Positions 8,651-18,207 of a DNA stretch of 50,554 nucleotides are shown one piece after another. Numbering within the stretch: the first letter of the stretch is position 1; each line of letters starts with the position of its first letter. The translations under genes and the position numbers were made by a program. Below the pieces are notes generated by a model that searched no databases, was not told the origin of the DNA, and saw only the letters and a list, made by a program, of their open reading frames with translations. The stretch comes from JAAAPF01 sp046541805. Lineage in GTDB: Bacteria; Pseudomonadota; Alphaproteobacteria; Geminicoccales; Geminicoccaceae. Location: positions 1 through 50,554 of the forward strand of contig JBKHCM010000007.1 of assembly GCA_046541805.1 (NCBI GenBank), read 5' to 3'.

Positions 8651-9262
8651 ATGACCGTCGCGCTCTTCGTCTTCTATCTGCTCGCCGGTGTGTGCATCGC
8701 CTCGGCCGTCATGGTCATCTCGGCGCGCAACCCGGTGCATTCGGTGCTCTTCCTCATCCTCTCCTTCTTCAACGCGGCGGGCATGTTCGTCCTCGCCGGC
8801 GCCGAGTTCCTGGCGATGGTGCTCGTCGTCGTCTATGTAGGTGCGGTCGCCGTACTGTTTCTGTTCGTGGTGATGATGCTCGACATCGATCTCGCCGCGA
8901 TGCGCGAAGGCTTCTTGAAGTACCTGCCGGTGGGAGCGCTCATCGGCCTCGTGCTCTTGGTCGAGCTCTTCTTGGTCTTCGGCACGTTGTCGGTGGACAC
9001 GGCGGCGCCGATCGCGGCCGCGGTGCCGGTGCCGGAGGGGTTGACCAACACCGAGGCGCTCGGCGCGGTGCTCTATACCGAGTACTTCTTCGCCTTCCAG
9101 CTCGCGGGCATCATCCTCTTGGTCGCGATCATCGGCGCGATCACGTTGACGCTGCGCGACCGCGGGCCGGTCAAGCGCCAGGACATCGCCCGCCAGGTGC
9201 ATCGCGAGCGGCCCGCCGCCGTTCAGCTGCGCAAGGTCGACAGTGGCAAGGGGATCGGCTGA
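8651..9262 (+). CDS. nuoJ: NADH-quinone oxidoreductase subunit J
   Basis: Membrane subunit next to NuoA, NuoK and NuoH, with five hydrophobic segments in the first 175 residues and a basic tail ending QLRKVDSGKGIG. The third segment contains the family sequence VYVGAVAVLFLFVVMM, which includes the conserved pi-bulge Tyr/Gly region. The ATG at 8651 follows GGAGCC at 8639-8644, and the 67-base gap from nuoI is the longest so far in the operon. The stop overlaps the nuoK start in TGATG. Confidence 0.96.
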   Translation: MTVALFVFYLLAGVCIASAVMVISARNPVHSVLFLILSFFNAAGMFVLAGAEFLAMVLVVVYVGAVAVLFLFVVMMLDIDLAAMREGFLKYLPVGALIGLVLLVELFLVFGTLSVDTAAPIAAAVPVPEGLTNTEALGAVLYTEYFFAFQLAGIILLVAIIGAITLTLRDRGPVKRQDIARQVHRERPAAVQLRKVDSGKGIG

Positions 9263-9570
9263 TGCCCGTGCCGGTCGGACATTTTCTGGTCGTCGCCGCC
9301 ATCCTGTTCACCCTCGGTGTTTTCGGTATCTTCTTGAACCGTAAGAACATCATCGTGATCTTGATGTCGATCGAGCTGATCCTGTTGGCGGTGAACATCA
9401 ACCTCGTCGCCTTCTCGGCGCATCTGGGTGATCTCGTGGGTCAGCTCTTCGCGATGTTCGTGCTCACGGTAGCCGCCGCCGAGGCCGCGATCGGGCTCGC
9501 GATCGTGGTCGTCGTCTTCCGGGCGCGCGGCTCGATCGAGGTCGCCGACATCAACATCATGAAGGGCTGA
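9262..9570 (+). CDS. nuoK: NADH-quinone oxidoreductase subunit K
   Basis: Small antiporter-like membrane subunit (102 residues, three transmembrane helices) in the proton path of complex I. Two conserved membrane glutamates are visible, in MSIELILLAVN and VAAAEAAIGLAI. The ATG shares a base with the nuoJ stop (TGATG), which sets the start. The frame is open far upstream in this GC-rich DNA, but only the downstream part resembles NuoK. Confidence 0.97.
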   Translation: MPVPVGHFLVVAAILFTLGVFGIFLNRKNIIVILMSIELILLAVNINLVAFSAHLGDLVGQLFAMFVLTVAAAEAAIGLAIVVVVFRARGSIEVADINIMKG

Positions 9571-9575
9571 GCGGC

Positions 9576-11504
9576 ATGATGTACGGCCTCATCGTCTTTT
9601 TGCCGCTCCTCGGCGCGATCATCGCCGGCTTCTTCGGCAACGTCATCGGCGACCGCGCCTCCCAGGTCGTGACCTCGGCGCTGGTCGTCGTCGCGGCGAT
9701 CCTCTCCGGCGTCGCCATCTTCACCGTGCCCTACGGCGAGCCCTTCACCGTCGAGCTCGCCACCTGGATCGTCTCGGGCTCGCTCGGGGTCGACTGGGCG
9801 CTCAGGATCGACGCGCTGACCGCGGTCATGCTGGTCGTCGTCACCTGGATCTCGGCCGCGGTCCACGTCTACTCGATCGGCTACATGAGCCACGACGAGA
9901 CGATTCCGCGGTTCATGAGCTACCTGTCGTTGTTCACGTTCGCCATGCTGATGCTGGTGACCGCGGACAACTTTGTCCAGCTGTTCTTCGGCTGGGAAGG
10001 TGTCGGCCTCGCCTCCTACCTCCTCATCGGTTACTGGTACAAGAAGCCGTCGGCCAACAACGCGGCGATGAAAGCATTCATCGTTAACCGCGTCGGCGAC
10101 TTCGGCTTCATGCTCGGCCTCGCCGCGATTTTCCTGGTCTTCGACAGCCTCGCCTTCGACACCGTTTTCGCCGCCGCGCCGGACTACGCCGAGCATACGA
10201 CGCGGATGTTCGGGGCGTCGGTGTCGACTCTCGATTTGATCGCATTCCTGCTCTTCATCGGTGCGATGGGCAAGTCGGCGCAGCTGTTCCTGCACACCTG
10301 GTTGCCCGACGCGATGGAGGGCCCCACCCCGGTCTCCGCGCTGATCCACGCCGCGACGATGGTGACCGCCGGCGTCTTCCTGGTGGCGCGGATGTCGCCG
10401 ATCTTCGAGTACGCACCGACGGCGCTCGCCTTCGTCACCTTCATCGGCGCCTCCACCGCCTTCTTCGCCGCCACCGTGGCCCTCACCCAGAACGACATCA
10501 AGCGGGTGGTCGCCTATTCGACCTGCTCGCAGCTCGGCTACATGTTCTTCGCCTGCGGTGTGGGCGCCTACGCCGCCGCGATCTTCCACCTGTTCACCCA
10601 CGCCTTCTTCAAGGCGCTGCTGTTTTTGGGCGCGGGCTCGGTGATCCACGGTCTCGGCGACGAGCAGGACATGCGGCGCATGGGTGGCGTCTGGCGCAAG
10701 ATGGTCTTCACCTACGCGGTGATGTGGATCGGCTCGCTGGCCCTGGTGGGCGTGCCGGTGTTCGCCGGCTTCTACTCCAAGGACCTGATCCTCGAGGCCG
10801 CGTTCGCCGCCGGCGGCGGGTGGTCGGCCTACGCCTTCTGGCTCGGCATCGTCGCCGCGGTGATGACCGCGTTCTACTCGGGCCGGCTCCTCTTCATGAC
10901 CTTCCACGGCCAGCCCAACGCCAGCGAGGAGGTCATGGCGCACGCCCACGAGAGCCCGCCGGTGATGACGATTCCGCTCGGTTTTCTAGCGCTCGGTGCG
11001 GTCGGCGCGGGCTTTTTGGGCCTGCCGATGGTGACGGGCGATCACGCCTTCTGGGCGGGCGCGATCCACATCCGCGATCTTGCCGACAACGCCATCGAGG
11101 CCGCCCATCACGTGCCGCTGTGGGTGAAGCTGCTGCCGGTGGTCATGGGCCTCGTCGGCTTGGCGCTGGCCTGGGTGATGTACGTCGCGAACCCGCTGCT
11201 TCCCGGCCGGCTCGCGAACGCCGTGCGCCCGCTCTACCTCTTGTCCTACCATAAGTGGTATTTCGACGAGCTTTACGACGCCGTGTTCGTCCGGCCGGCG
11301 CGTGATCTGGGCGCCTTTCTCTGGCGCAGGATCGACGCCGGGATCATCGACGACTGGGGCCCGAACGGCATCGCCGCCTCGGCCCTCGCCGGCACCAAGC
11401 GGATCGTGCGGCTGCAGACCGGCTACATCTATCACTACGCCTTCGTGATGCTGATCGGCGTGGCCGCGCTGGTCACCTGGTATCTTCTCGTGGTGCAGGG
11501 CTGA
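9576..11504 (+). CDS. nuoL: NADH-quinone oxidoreductase subunit L
   Basis: The distal Mrp-antiporter-like proton pump of complex I, whose long lateral C-terminal helix clamps the membrane arm. The 642-residue product is almost entirely hydrophobic. It has the antiporter signature with LFFGWEGVGLASYLLIGYW, the pumping-site region HTWLPDAMEGPTPVSALIHA, and KRVVAYSTCSQLGYMF. The start could be ATG 9576 or ATG 9579 (MM at the N-terminus). Length is slightly above the 613 residues of the E. coli subunit and normal for this class. Confidence 0.97.
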   Translation: MMYGLIVFLPLLGAIIAGFFGNVIGDRASQVVTSALVVVAAILSGVAIFTVPYGEPFTVELATWIVSGSLGVDWALRIDALTAVMLVVVTWISAAVHVYSIGYMSHDETIPRFMSYLSLFTFAMLMLVTADNFVQLFFGWEGVGLASYLLIGYWYKKPSANNAAMKAFIVNRVGDFGFMLGLAAIFLVFDSLAFDTVFAAAPDYAEHTTRMFGASVSTLDLIAFLLFIGAMGKSAQLFLHTWLPDAMEGPTPVSALIHAATMVTAGVFLVARMSPIFEYAPTALAFVTFIGASTAFFAATVALTQNDIKRVVAYSTCSQLGYMFFACGVGAYAAAIFHLFTHAFFKALLFLGAGSVIHGLGDEQDMRRMGGVWRKMVFTYAVMWIGSLALVGVPVFAGFYSKDLILEAAFAAGGGWSAYAFWLGIVAAVMTAFYSGRLLFMTFHGQPNASEEVMAHAHESPPVMTIPLGFLALGAVGAGFLGLPMVTGDHAFWAGAIHIRDLADNAIEAAHHVPLWVKLLPVVMGLVGLALAWVMYVANPLLPGRLANAVRPLYLLSYHKWYFDELYDAVFVRPARDLGAFLWRRIDAGIIDDWGPNGIAASALAGTKRIVRLQTGYIYHYAFVMLIGVAALVTWYLLVVQG

Positions 11505-11508
11505 GCCG

Positions 11509-13008
11509 ATGAGCGACTGGCCGCTTCTCTCGCTCGTCATCTTCCTACCGCTCGTCGGCGTCGCCTTCATCCTGGCGATCCGCTCCGAGGACGAGCAGGT
11601 AGTCGCGCAGAACGCCAAGGCGGTCGCCCTCTGGACGTCGACCATCACCTTTTTCTTGAGCCTCTTGATCTGGGTGCAGTTCGACCCCAGCCAGGCGGGT
11701 TTTCAACTGGTCGAGAAGGTGCCGTGGCTGCCCGGCTTCGACATCAACTACCATGTGGGCGTCGACGGCATCTCGCTCTGGTTCGTGCTGTTGAGCACGC
11801 TCTTGACGGTCGTGGTGGTGCTAGGCTCGTGGCACTCGGTCACCAACCGCGTCAAGGAGTACATGATCGCGTTTTTGGTCATGGACACCTTGATGGTCGG
11901 TGTCTTCACCGCCCTCGACGTCGTGCTGTTCTACCTGTTTTTCGAGGGCATCCTGATCCCGATGTTCTTGATCATTGGGATATGGGGTGGGCCCAACCGT
12001 ATCTACGCGGCGTTCAAGTTCTTCTTGTACACGTTGGCGGGCTCGGTGCTGTTTCTTGTTGCTATCATCTATATGTACCTGGTGGCCGGCACCACCGACC
12101 TGCCGACGCTGATGCGCACCGAGTTCCCCGCAGCCGCGCAGTACTGGCTCTTCCTGGCGCTGTTCGCGTCCTTCGCGATCAAGGTGCCGATGTGGCCGTT
12201 CCACACCTGGTTGCCGGACGCCCACGTCGAGGCGCCGACCGCCGGCTCCGTCCTGCTCGCCGGCATCCTTTTGAAGCTCGGCGGCTACGGCTTTTTGCGC
12301 TTCTCGCTGCCGATGCTGCCGGCGGCCTCGGCCGACTTCGCCCCCTTCATCTACGCACTGTCGGTGGTCGCGATCGTCTACACCTCCTTCGTCGCCCTGA
12401 TGCAGGAGGACATGAAGAAGCTGATCGCCTATTCGTCCGTGGCGCATATGGGCATCGTCACCATCGGGCTGTTCACCTTCAACCCGCAGGGCCTGCAGGG
12501 CGGCATCATCCAGATGCTGAGCCACGGGCTGGTGTCGGGCGCGCTCTTCATGTGCGTCGGCGTCATCTACGACCGCATCCATAGCCGCGAGATCAAGCGC
12601 TACGGCGGGCTCGGTGAACGGATGCCCGCCTACGCCTTCACCTTCATGCTGTTCACGATGGCGTCGGTCGGGCTGCCCGGCACCAGCGGCTTCGTCGGTG
12701 AGCTGTTGGTCATCGTCGGCGTCTTCCAAATCAACCAGTGGGTCGCGCTCTTGGCCGCCACCGGCATGATCCTCGGCGCCTGCTACATGCTCTGGCTCTA
12801 CCGTCGGGTGATCTTCGGCGCCCTCGTCCGCGAGGATCTCTTGGGCATCCGGGACATGCGCGGCACGGAGATCGCGGCCTTCGCCCCGCTCGCCTTCTTG
12901 ACCATCCTGATGGGGGTGTATCCCTCGCTCTTTCTCGACCCGATGGCGGCGAGCGTGAACGACCTGCTCGCCCATCTGGAGGCCACGACCACGCTGGCGG
13001 CCGACTGA
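11509..13008 (+). CDS. nuoM: NADH-quinone oxidoreductase subunit M
   Basis: Middle antiporter-like proton-pumping subunit of complex I. The 499-residue membrane protein has FYLFFEGILIPMFLIIGIWG (the essential membrane Glu), FHTWLPDAHVEAPTAGSVLL and KKLIAYSSVAHMG, which separate it from NuoL and NuoN. The ATG is four bases after the nuoL stop. Length is normal. Confidence 0.97.
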   Translation: MSDWPLLSLVIFLPLVGVAFILAIRSEDEQVVAQNAKAVALWTSTITFFLSLLIWVQFDPSQAGFQLVEKVPWLPGFDINYHVGVDGISLWFVLLSTLLTVVVVLGSWHSVTNRVKEYMIAFLVMDTLMVGVFTALDVVLFYLFFEGILIPMFLIIGIWGGPNRIYAAFKFFLYTLAGSVLFLVAIIYMYLVAGTTDLPTLMRTEFPAAAQYWLFLALFASFAIKVPMWPFHTWLPDAHVEAPTAGSVLLAGILLKLGGYGFLRFSLPMLPAASADFAPFIYALSVVAIVYTSFVALMQEDMKKLIAYSSVAHMGIVTIGLFTFNPQGLQGGIIQMLSHGLVSGALFMCVGVIYDRIHSREIKRYGGLGERMPAYAFTFMLFTMASVGLPGTSGFVGELLVIVGVFQINQWVALLAATGMILGACYMLWLYRRVIFGALVREDLLGIRDMRGTEIAAFAPLAFLTILMGVYPSLFLDPMAASVNDLLAHLEATTTLAAD

Positions 13009-13053
13009 ACCGGACCGCCGGCCAAACCTGCAGCCACGGCGAACGACGCACGC

Positions 13054-14502
13054 ATGTCCAGCTCCTATCTCCTCGTCGCCCTTCCCGAATTGTTCCTGCT
13101 GACGGCGGGCCTCGTCCTGCTCGTCGTCGGGGTCTTCAAGGAGACGGTCGCGGGCGCACGCCTGGTGGCGAACTTGGCGCTGGGGGCGCTGGCGGTGGCG
13201 CTCGCCCTCGTCGTGGTGGCCGGCCCGGAGCCGAGCGTCGCCTTTCGCGGCCATTTCGTGATGGACGGCTTCGCCGGCTTCATGAAGGCGGTCGTGCTCC
13301 TGGGTGCGCTCGGCACGCTCGCCATCGCCCAGCCCTATCTGCGGCGGGAGGGGCTCGAGCGTTTCGAATACGCCGTGCTGGTGGTGTTCTCCACCGCCGG
13401 CATGTCCCTGCTGCTCTCGGCCAACAGCTTCCTCGCCCTCTACATCTCGCTCGAGCTGATGAGCCTGCCGCTCTACGTGCTCGCCGCCTTTCAGCGCGAC
13501 ACCTACAAGTCCACCGAGGCGGGCCTGAAGTACTTCGTCCTCGGCGCGCTCGCCTCGGGCATGCTGCTCTACGGCATCTCACTGGTCTACGGCTTCACCG
13601 GCACCATCTTCTTCGCCGATCTGAGCGAGCTCTATCTCGGCGATGACGGGGCCGAGCTGGCCTTGGGGGGGCTCGTCGGCATCGTCTTCATCGCGGCCGG
13701 CCTCGCCTTCAAGCTCGGCGCGGTGCCGTTCCACATGTGGACGCCGGACGTGTACGAGGGCGCGCCGACGGCGGTCACCGCGCTCTTCGCCGCCGCGCCG
13801 AAGCTGGCGGCCATGGGGCTCACCGTTCGGGTGTTCGCCGAGCCCTTCGGCGCCTTCGTCGCGGACTGGCAGCAGATCGTCATCGCGGTGTCGGTGGGCT
13901 CGATGGTGCTCGGTGCCTTCGGCGCGATCGGGCAGCGCAACATCAAGCGTCTTCTGGCCTATTCCGGCATCGGCCATGTCGGCTACGCGCTGGTGGGGCT
14001 GTCGGCCGGCACGCAGAGCGGCGTCTACGGCGTCCTGGTCTACATGACGATCTATCTGTTCATGACGGTGGGCACCTTCGCGGTGGTGCTGGCGCTGCGC
14101 CGGCGCGGCCAGAGCCTCGAGGAGATCGACGACTTCGCTGGCCTCGGCAAGGATCAGCCGATGCTGGCGCTCGCCACCGCCGTTTTCATGTTCTCGCTCG
14201 CCGGCATTCCGCCGCTTGCCGGCTTCTTCGGCAAGCTCTACGTCTTCATGGCGGCCGTCGAGGCGGGGCTGGTGTGGCTGGCGGTGCTCGGCGTGCTCAC
14301 CAGCGTCGTCGGCGCCTATTACTATCTGCGCGTGGTCAAGCTGGTTTATTTCGACACCGCGCCGGAAGCGTTGGACCGTGGCATGGAAACGGAATTGCGG
14401 GGCGTCATCGCCGTGAGCGCGCTGGTCACCGCGTTTTTCGTGGTCGTTCCCGGCCCGATCCTGGGCGCCGCCCGGGTCGCCGCCGGGGCGCTCTTCCCCT
14501 GA
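13054..14502 (+). CDS. nuoN: NADH-quinone oxidoreductase subunit N
   Basis: Third antiporter-like subunit, nearest the quinone module. The 482-residue product has about 14 hydrophobic segments with the family sequences LYISLELMSLPLYVLAAF, PFHMWTPDVYEGAPTAVTAL and NIKRLLAYSGIGHVGYAL. It closes a complete nuoA-N set in canonical order with no extra reading frames between subunits. A 45-base gap precedes it and only 13 bases separate it from birA, so the downstream genes probably share its transcript. Confidence 0.97.
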   Translation: MSSSYLLVALPELFLLTAGLVLLVVGVFKETVAGARLVANLALGALAVALALVVVAGPEPSVAFRGHFVMDGFAGFMKAVVLLGALGTLAIAQPYLRREGLERFEYAVLVVFSTAGMSLLLSANSFLALYISLELMSLPLYVLAAFQRDTYKSTEAGLKYFVLGALASGMLLYGISLVYGFTGTIFFADLSELYLGDDGAELALGGLVGIVFIAAGLAFKLGAVPFHMWTPDVYEGAPTAVTALFAAAPKLAAMGLTVRVFAEPFGAFVADWQQIVIAVSVGSMVLGAFGAIGQRNIKRLLAYSGIGHVGYALVGLSAGTQSGVYGVLVYMTIYLFMTVGTFAVVLALRRRGQSLEEIDDFAGLGKDQPMLALATAVFMFSLAGIPPLAGFFGKLYVFMAAVEAGLVWLAVLGVLTSVVGAYYYLRVVKLVYFDTAPEALDRGMETELRGVIAVSALVTAFFVVVPGPILGAARVAAGALFP

Positions 14503-14515
14503 GCGCGGGGCGCGC

Positions 14516-15262
14516 TTGAGCGCGGTCTGGCCGGACGAGGTCGCGGGCTTCGCGCTCCACCACCACGCGCGGCTGGCCTCGACCCAGGACGAGGCGCGCC
14601 GGCTGGCGAAGGCCGGGGCACGCGAGCTCGTCGTCGTCGCCGACGAGCAGACCGGCGGTCACGGCCGGCGCGGGCGCCGCTGGACCTCGCCACCGGGCAA
14701 CCTCTACGCCACCGTGGTCACGACGCCCGGCGTCGCGCCCGCCTTCGTACCGGCGCTCTCCCTCATCGCGGCCAGCGCGCTCTGCCAGGCGCTCGAGGGT
14801 CGCGCGATACCGCCGCCGCCGCTGGCGGTCAAATGGCCGAACGACGTGCTCTTGGACGGCCGCAAGCTGGCGGGGCTGTTGTTGGAGGTGAGCGACGACG
14901 CCGTGCTGATCGGCTGCGGGGTGAACCTCGCCACCGCGCCGCCCGAAGTTCCCGCGGCGGCGACGCTTTCAAGTTGGGGCCTTGAGCTGTCGGCGGCGGG
15001 TGTCCTCGCCCGCTGGCTCGAGGCCTGGCGACGGGCCGCCGCCGCGCTCGCCGCGGGCGACACCGCCAGCTGGCGCGAGGCGTGGCTGGCCCGCGCCGCC
15101 GGCCTGCACCGCCCGGTGCGGGTCGCGCTCGCCGAGCGGCGGCTCGAGGGACTGCACCGTGGGATCGACGCCCACGGCGCTTTGCGCGTCGAGACGGCGG
15201 CGGGGGTCGAGACCGTGCTCGCGGGCGACGTCGAGCTCGTGCGGCTGGGAGAGACCTTTTGA
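14516..15262 (+). CDS. birA: Biotin--[acetyl-CoA-carboxylase] ligase
   Basis: Attaches biotin to the carboxyl-carrier lysine of acetyl-CoA carboxylase and related enzymes through biotinyl-AMP. The 248-residue product begins directly in the catalytic domain and has no N-terminal DNA-binding domain, so it is the ligase-only (class I) type and not a biotin-operon repressor. Visible motifs are STQDEARRLAKAG, the nucleotide-binding loop GGHGRRGRRWTSPPGNLY, and VKWPNDVLLDGRKLAGLLLE. The C-terminal 50 residues form the small SH3-like domain. The start is TTG 14516; no ATG/GTG in this frame would keep the N-terminal motif. The stop overlaps coaX in TGATG. Confidence 0.93.
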   Translation: MSAVWPDEVAGFALHHHARLASTQDEARRLAKAGARELVVVADEQTGGHGRRGRRWTSPPGNLYATVVTTPGVAPAFVPALSLIAASALCQALEGRAIPPPPLAVKWPNDVLLDGRKLAGLLLEVSDDAVLIGCGVNLATAPPEVPAAATLSSWGLELSAAGVLARWLEAWRRAAAALAAGDTASWREAWLARAAGLHRPVRVALAERRLEGLHRGIDAHGALRVETAAGVETVLAGDVELVRLGETF

Positions 15263-16047
15263 TGCTGCTCGCGGTCGACGTCGGCAACACCAACACCGTC
15301 TTCGCGCTCTACGACGCCACCACGCCGCGGGCGAGCTGGCGGCTCGCCACGGTCCGCCAGCGGACCTCGGACGAGTACGCCCTGGCCCTGGTCCAGCTGA
15401 TCGAGATGGCCGGTTTCGACTGGCGCGACATCGCGGAGGTCGTCGTCTCCTCGGTCGTGCCGGAGGCCGATCGCCAGCTGCGCTGGATGTGCCGCGACCG
15501 GCTCGAGCGGCCGGTGTCCTTCATTGCCGAGGACATCGACGTGCCGCTCAAGATCAAGCTCTCGAACCCGAAGGAGATCGGCGCCGACCGGTTGGTGAAC
15601 GCCTTCGCCGCGCACCACCACTACGGTGGCGACCTCATCGTCATCGACTTCGGCACCGCCACCACCTTCGACGTCGTCGACCGCGGCGGGACCTATCACG
15701 GCGGCGTCATCGCCCCGGGCATCAACCTCTCGCTCGAGGCGCTCAACCGCGCCGCCGCCAAGCTGCCGCGCATCGGCGTGGAGAAGCCCCAGGCGGTCAT
15801 CGGTGACAGTACGGTGGCGGCGATGCAATCGGGCGTTTTCTGGGGTTATATTGCGTTGATCGAGGGGCTGGTCGCGCGCATCCAGGCCGAGTTCGGCGAG
15901 CCGATGCGCACGCTCGGCACCGGCGGGCTGGCGCCGCTCTTCGCCGACGCGACCGCGGCGATCGCCCGCGTGGACAACGATTTGACGATGACCGGGCTGG
16001 TGGACCTGTTCCGGTTGCACCAGGCCCGACGGGAGAACCGTGCATGA
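15262..16047 (+). CDS. coaX: Type III pantothenate kinase
   Basis: Phosphorylates pantothenate in the first step of coenzyme A synthesis. This type is resistant to CoA feedback and needs a monovalent cation. The 261-residue ASKHA-fold protein has the phosphate-1 loop DVGNTNTVFALYD (Asp6), GADRLVNAFAAHHHY, and the second phosphate loop IDFGTATTFDVVD (catalytic-site Asp129). The ATG shares a base with the birA stop and the gene ends in ATGA overlapping the next gene. Biotin ligase and CoA synthesis both feed acyl-CoA metabolism, but their co-location may be only historical. Confidence 0.95.
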   Translation: MLLAVDVGNTNTVFALYDATTPRASWRLATVRQRTSDEYALALVQLIEMAGFDWRDIAEVVVSSVVPEADRQLRWMCRDRLERPVSFIAEDIDVPLKIKLSNPKEIGADRLVNAFAAHHHYGGDLIVIDFGTATTFDVVDRGGTYHGGVIAPGINLSLEALNRAAAKLPRIGVEKPQAVIGDSTVAAMQSGVFWGYIALIEGLVARIQAEFGEPMRTLGTGGLAPLFADATAAIARVDNDLTMTGLVDLFRLHQARRENRA

Positions 16048-17732
16048 CCGACACGCCGCTCTACTTCGCGCCCTTGGGCGGCGCCGGCGAGATCGGTATG
16101 AACGTCAACCTCTACGGCGCCCGGGGGCGCTGGATGATGGTCGATCTCGGCCTCACCTTCGCCGACGAGCGGCTGCCCGGGGTCGACATCATCCTGCCCG
16201 ACATCCGTTTCGTCGAGCAGGAGCGCGCCAAGCTGGACGGCCTCGTCCTGACCCACGCCCACGAGGATCATCTGGGCGCGGTGCCCTATCTGTGGCCGCG
16301 GCTGGGCTGTCCGATCTGGTGCGTGCCGTTCACCGCCGCGGTGTTGAAGCGCAAGCTCGACGAGAGCGGCATCAAGCGCCACGTGCCGATCCATGTCGTC
16401 CAGCCCGGCGAGGCCTTCGAGGTCGGCCCCTTCGTCTGCCGCTTCATCCATATGACGCACTCGATTCCCGAGGCGGCGATGCTGGTCATCGAGACGCCGC
16501 ACGGCCGGGTGCTGCACACCGGGGACTGGAAGCTCGACCCGGCGCCGCAGGTGGGGGCGGTGTCCGCGATCGAGGCGCTGCAGGACGTCGGCAAGGGCGG
16601 CGTGCTGGCGATGGTCGCCGACAGCACCAACATCATGAGCCCGGGCACCTCCGGCTCCGAGGCGGAGGTGCGGGACAGCCTGAGCGAGCTCATCGCCGCA
16701 CAGCCGCACCGCGTCGTGCTCACCACCTTCGCCTCCAACGTCGCGCGGCTGCAGACGGCGATGAAGGCGGGCCAGGCCGCCGGGCGCGAAGTGGCGCTGA
16801 TCGGCCGCTCGATGCACCGGATGGTCGCGGCCGCCAAGGACTGCGGCTACCTCAAGGACATGCCGGCGCTCTTGGACGAGCGCGACATCATGGACCTGCC
16901 GCGCAACCGGGTCATGATGATCTGCACCGGCAGCCAGGCCGAGCCGCGCGCCGCCATCGCGCGCATCGCCGCCGGCAGCCATCCGCGCGTGCGGCTCGAA
17001 TCGGGCGATTCGGTGATCTTTTCCTCGAAGATCATCCCCGGCAACGAGCGGATCATCTACGATCTGCACAACAACCTCGTGCGCGGCGGCGTGCAGGTGA
17101 TCACCGAGGAGGACCACTTCGTCCACGTCTCGGGCCACCCGTCCCGCGACGAGGTCGCCCAGCTCTATCGCTGGGTGAAGCCGACGATCGCCGTGCCGGT
17201 CCACGGCGAGCTGCGGCATCTGCGCGAGCACGTGGCCTTCGCCAAGGAGAACGGGGCCAAGCACGCGCTCTTGGTGACCGACGGCGATTTGCTGCGCCTC
17301 GCGCCCGGCGCGCCCGAGATCGAGGGCGAGGTGCCGATCGGCCGCCACGCCTTCGAGGATGGCGAGATGATCGCCGTCGATGCCGATCGCTTCCGCCTGC
17401 GGCGCAAGCTCGCGAGCTACGGCAGCGTCTTCGTCAGCCTCGTGCTTGACCACGCCGGCTCGGTGCTGGCGCCGCCGCAGGTGGCCTCGGTCGGCAGTAT
17501 CGAGCTGGACGAGGACGCCGAGGCCCGTCGCCGGCTCGCCGACGCGCTCGTCGAGGAGATCGAGCGCCTCGACGACCACGAGGTCGAGAGTGACGCCCGG
17601 ATCGAGGATCGCCTGCGCACCGCCGTTCGCCGGTTGTTGGGCTTGTCGCGCGAGCGCCGGCCGGTGATCCAGGTCCAGATCACCCGGCTGTCGCCCGAGA
17701 TGCTGGCTCAGCTGGAGGACGTGTCCACCTGA
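16044..17732 (+). CDS. rnj: Ribonuclease J
   Basis: Zinc-dependent exo/endoribonuclease of the metallo-beta-lactamase/beta-CASP family, involved in mRNA turnover and 5' rRNA maturation. In alphaproteobacteria it works alongside RNase E. The 562-residue product shows LGGAGEIGMN near residues 11-20 and the metal motif His71-x-His73-x-Asp75-His76 (THAHEDHLGA). It also has the beta-CASP segment with DSTNIMSPGTSG and the motif-C region HVSGHPSRDE. The C-terminal 100 residues form the usual small domain. The ATGA overlap with coaX indicates coupled translation. Confidence 0.95.
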   Translation: MTDTPLYFAPLGGAGEIGMNVNLYGARGRWMMVDLGLTFADERLPGVDIILPDIRFVEQERAKLDGLVLTHAHEDHLGAVPYLWPRLGCPIWCVPFTAAVLKRKLDESGIKRHVPIHVVQPGEAFEVGPFVCRFIHMTHSIPEAAMLVIETPHGRVLHTGDWKLDPAPQVGAVSAIEALQDVGKGGVLAMVADSTNIMSPGTSGSEAEVRDSLSELIAAQPHRVVLTTFASNVARLQTAMKAGQAAGREVALIGRSMHRMVAAAKDCGYLKDMPALLDERDIMDLPRNRVMMICTGSQAEPRAAIARIAAGSHPRVRLESGDSVIFSSKIIPGNERIIYDLHNNLVRGGVQVITEEDHFVHVSGHPSRDEVAQLYRWVKPTIAVPVHGELRHLREHVAFAKENGAKHALLVTDGDLLRLAPGAPEIEGEVPIGRHAFEDGEMIAVDADRFRLRRKLASYGSVFVSLVLDHAGSVLAPPQVASVGSIELDEDAEARRRLADALVEEIERLDDHEVESDARIEDRLRTAVRRLLGLSRERRPVIQVQITRLSPEMLAQLEDVST

Positions 17733-17775
17733 GCGGCCGTCACGGGCCCGGCCGCCGGCCGAGGGAGGAATTCGC

Positions 17776-18180
17776 ATGATCGGGCGTTTGAACCACGTCG
17801 CCATCGCCGTGCCGGATCTGGAGGCGGCGACCGCCAAATACCGCGACGTTCTGGGTGCCAGGGTCTCGCCGCCCCAGGACGAGCCGGACCACGGCGTCAC
17901 CGTGGTGTTCATCGAGCTGCCCAACACCAAGGTCGAGCTGCTCTACCCCCTGGGCGAAAAGTCCCCGATCCAGGGCTTTCTCGACAAGAACCCCAACGGT
18001 GGCATCCACCACGTCTGCTACGAGGTCGAGGACATCATCGCCGCGCGCGACCAGCTCAAGGCGATGGGGGCGCGGGTGCTCGGCGACGGCGACCCCAAGA
18101 TCGGTGCCCACAAGAAGCCGGTGCTGTTTTTGCATCCGAAGGACTTCGCGGGCACGCTCGTCGAGCTCGAGCAGATCTGA
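17776..18180 (+). CDS. mce: Methylmalonyl-CoA epimerase
   Basis: Interconverts (S)- and (R)-methylmalonyl-CoA in propionyl-CoA breakdown to succinyl-CoA. The 134-residue protein is a single vicinal-oxygen-chelate domain pair: GRLNHVAIAVPDLEAA at the start (metal ligand His7), Glu54 in KVELLYPLG, GGIHHVCYEVED (His78/His79), and Glu130 in GTLVELEQI. Length and motif order match the family. GAGGGAGGAATTCGC before the ATG is a strong ribosome binding site. Confidence 0.93.
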   Translation: MIGRLNHVAIAVPDLEAATAKYRDVLGARVSPPQDEPDHGVTVVFIELPNTKVELLYPLGEKSPIQGFLDKNPNGGIHHVCYEVEDIIAARDQLKAMGARVLGDGDPKIGAHKKPVLFLHPKDFAGTLVELEQI

Positions 18181-18207
18181 AGCCGGGGCGGCAAGCGGGC
18201 GGTCGTC

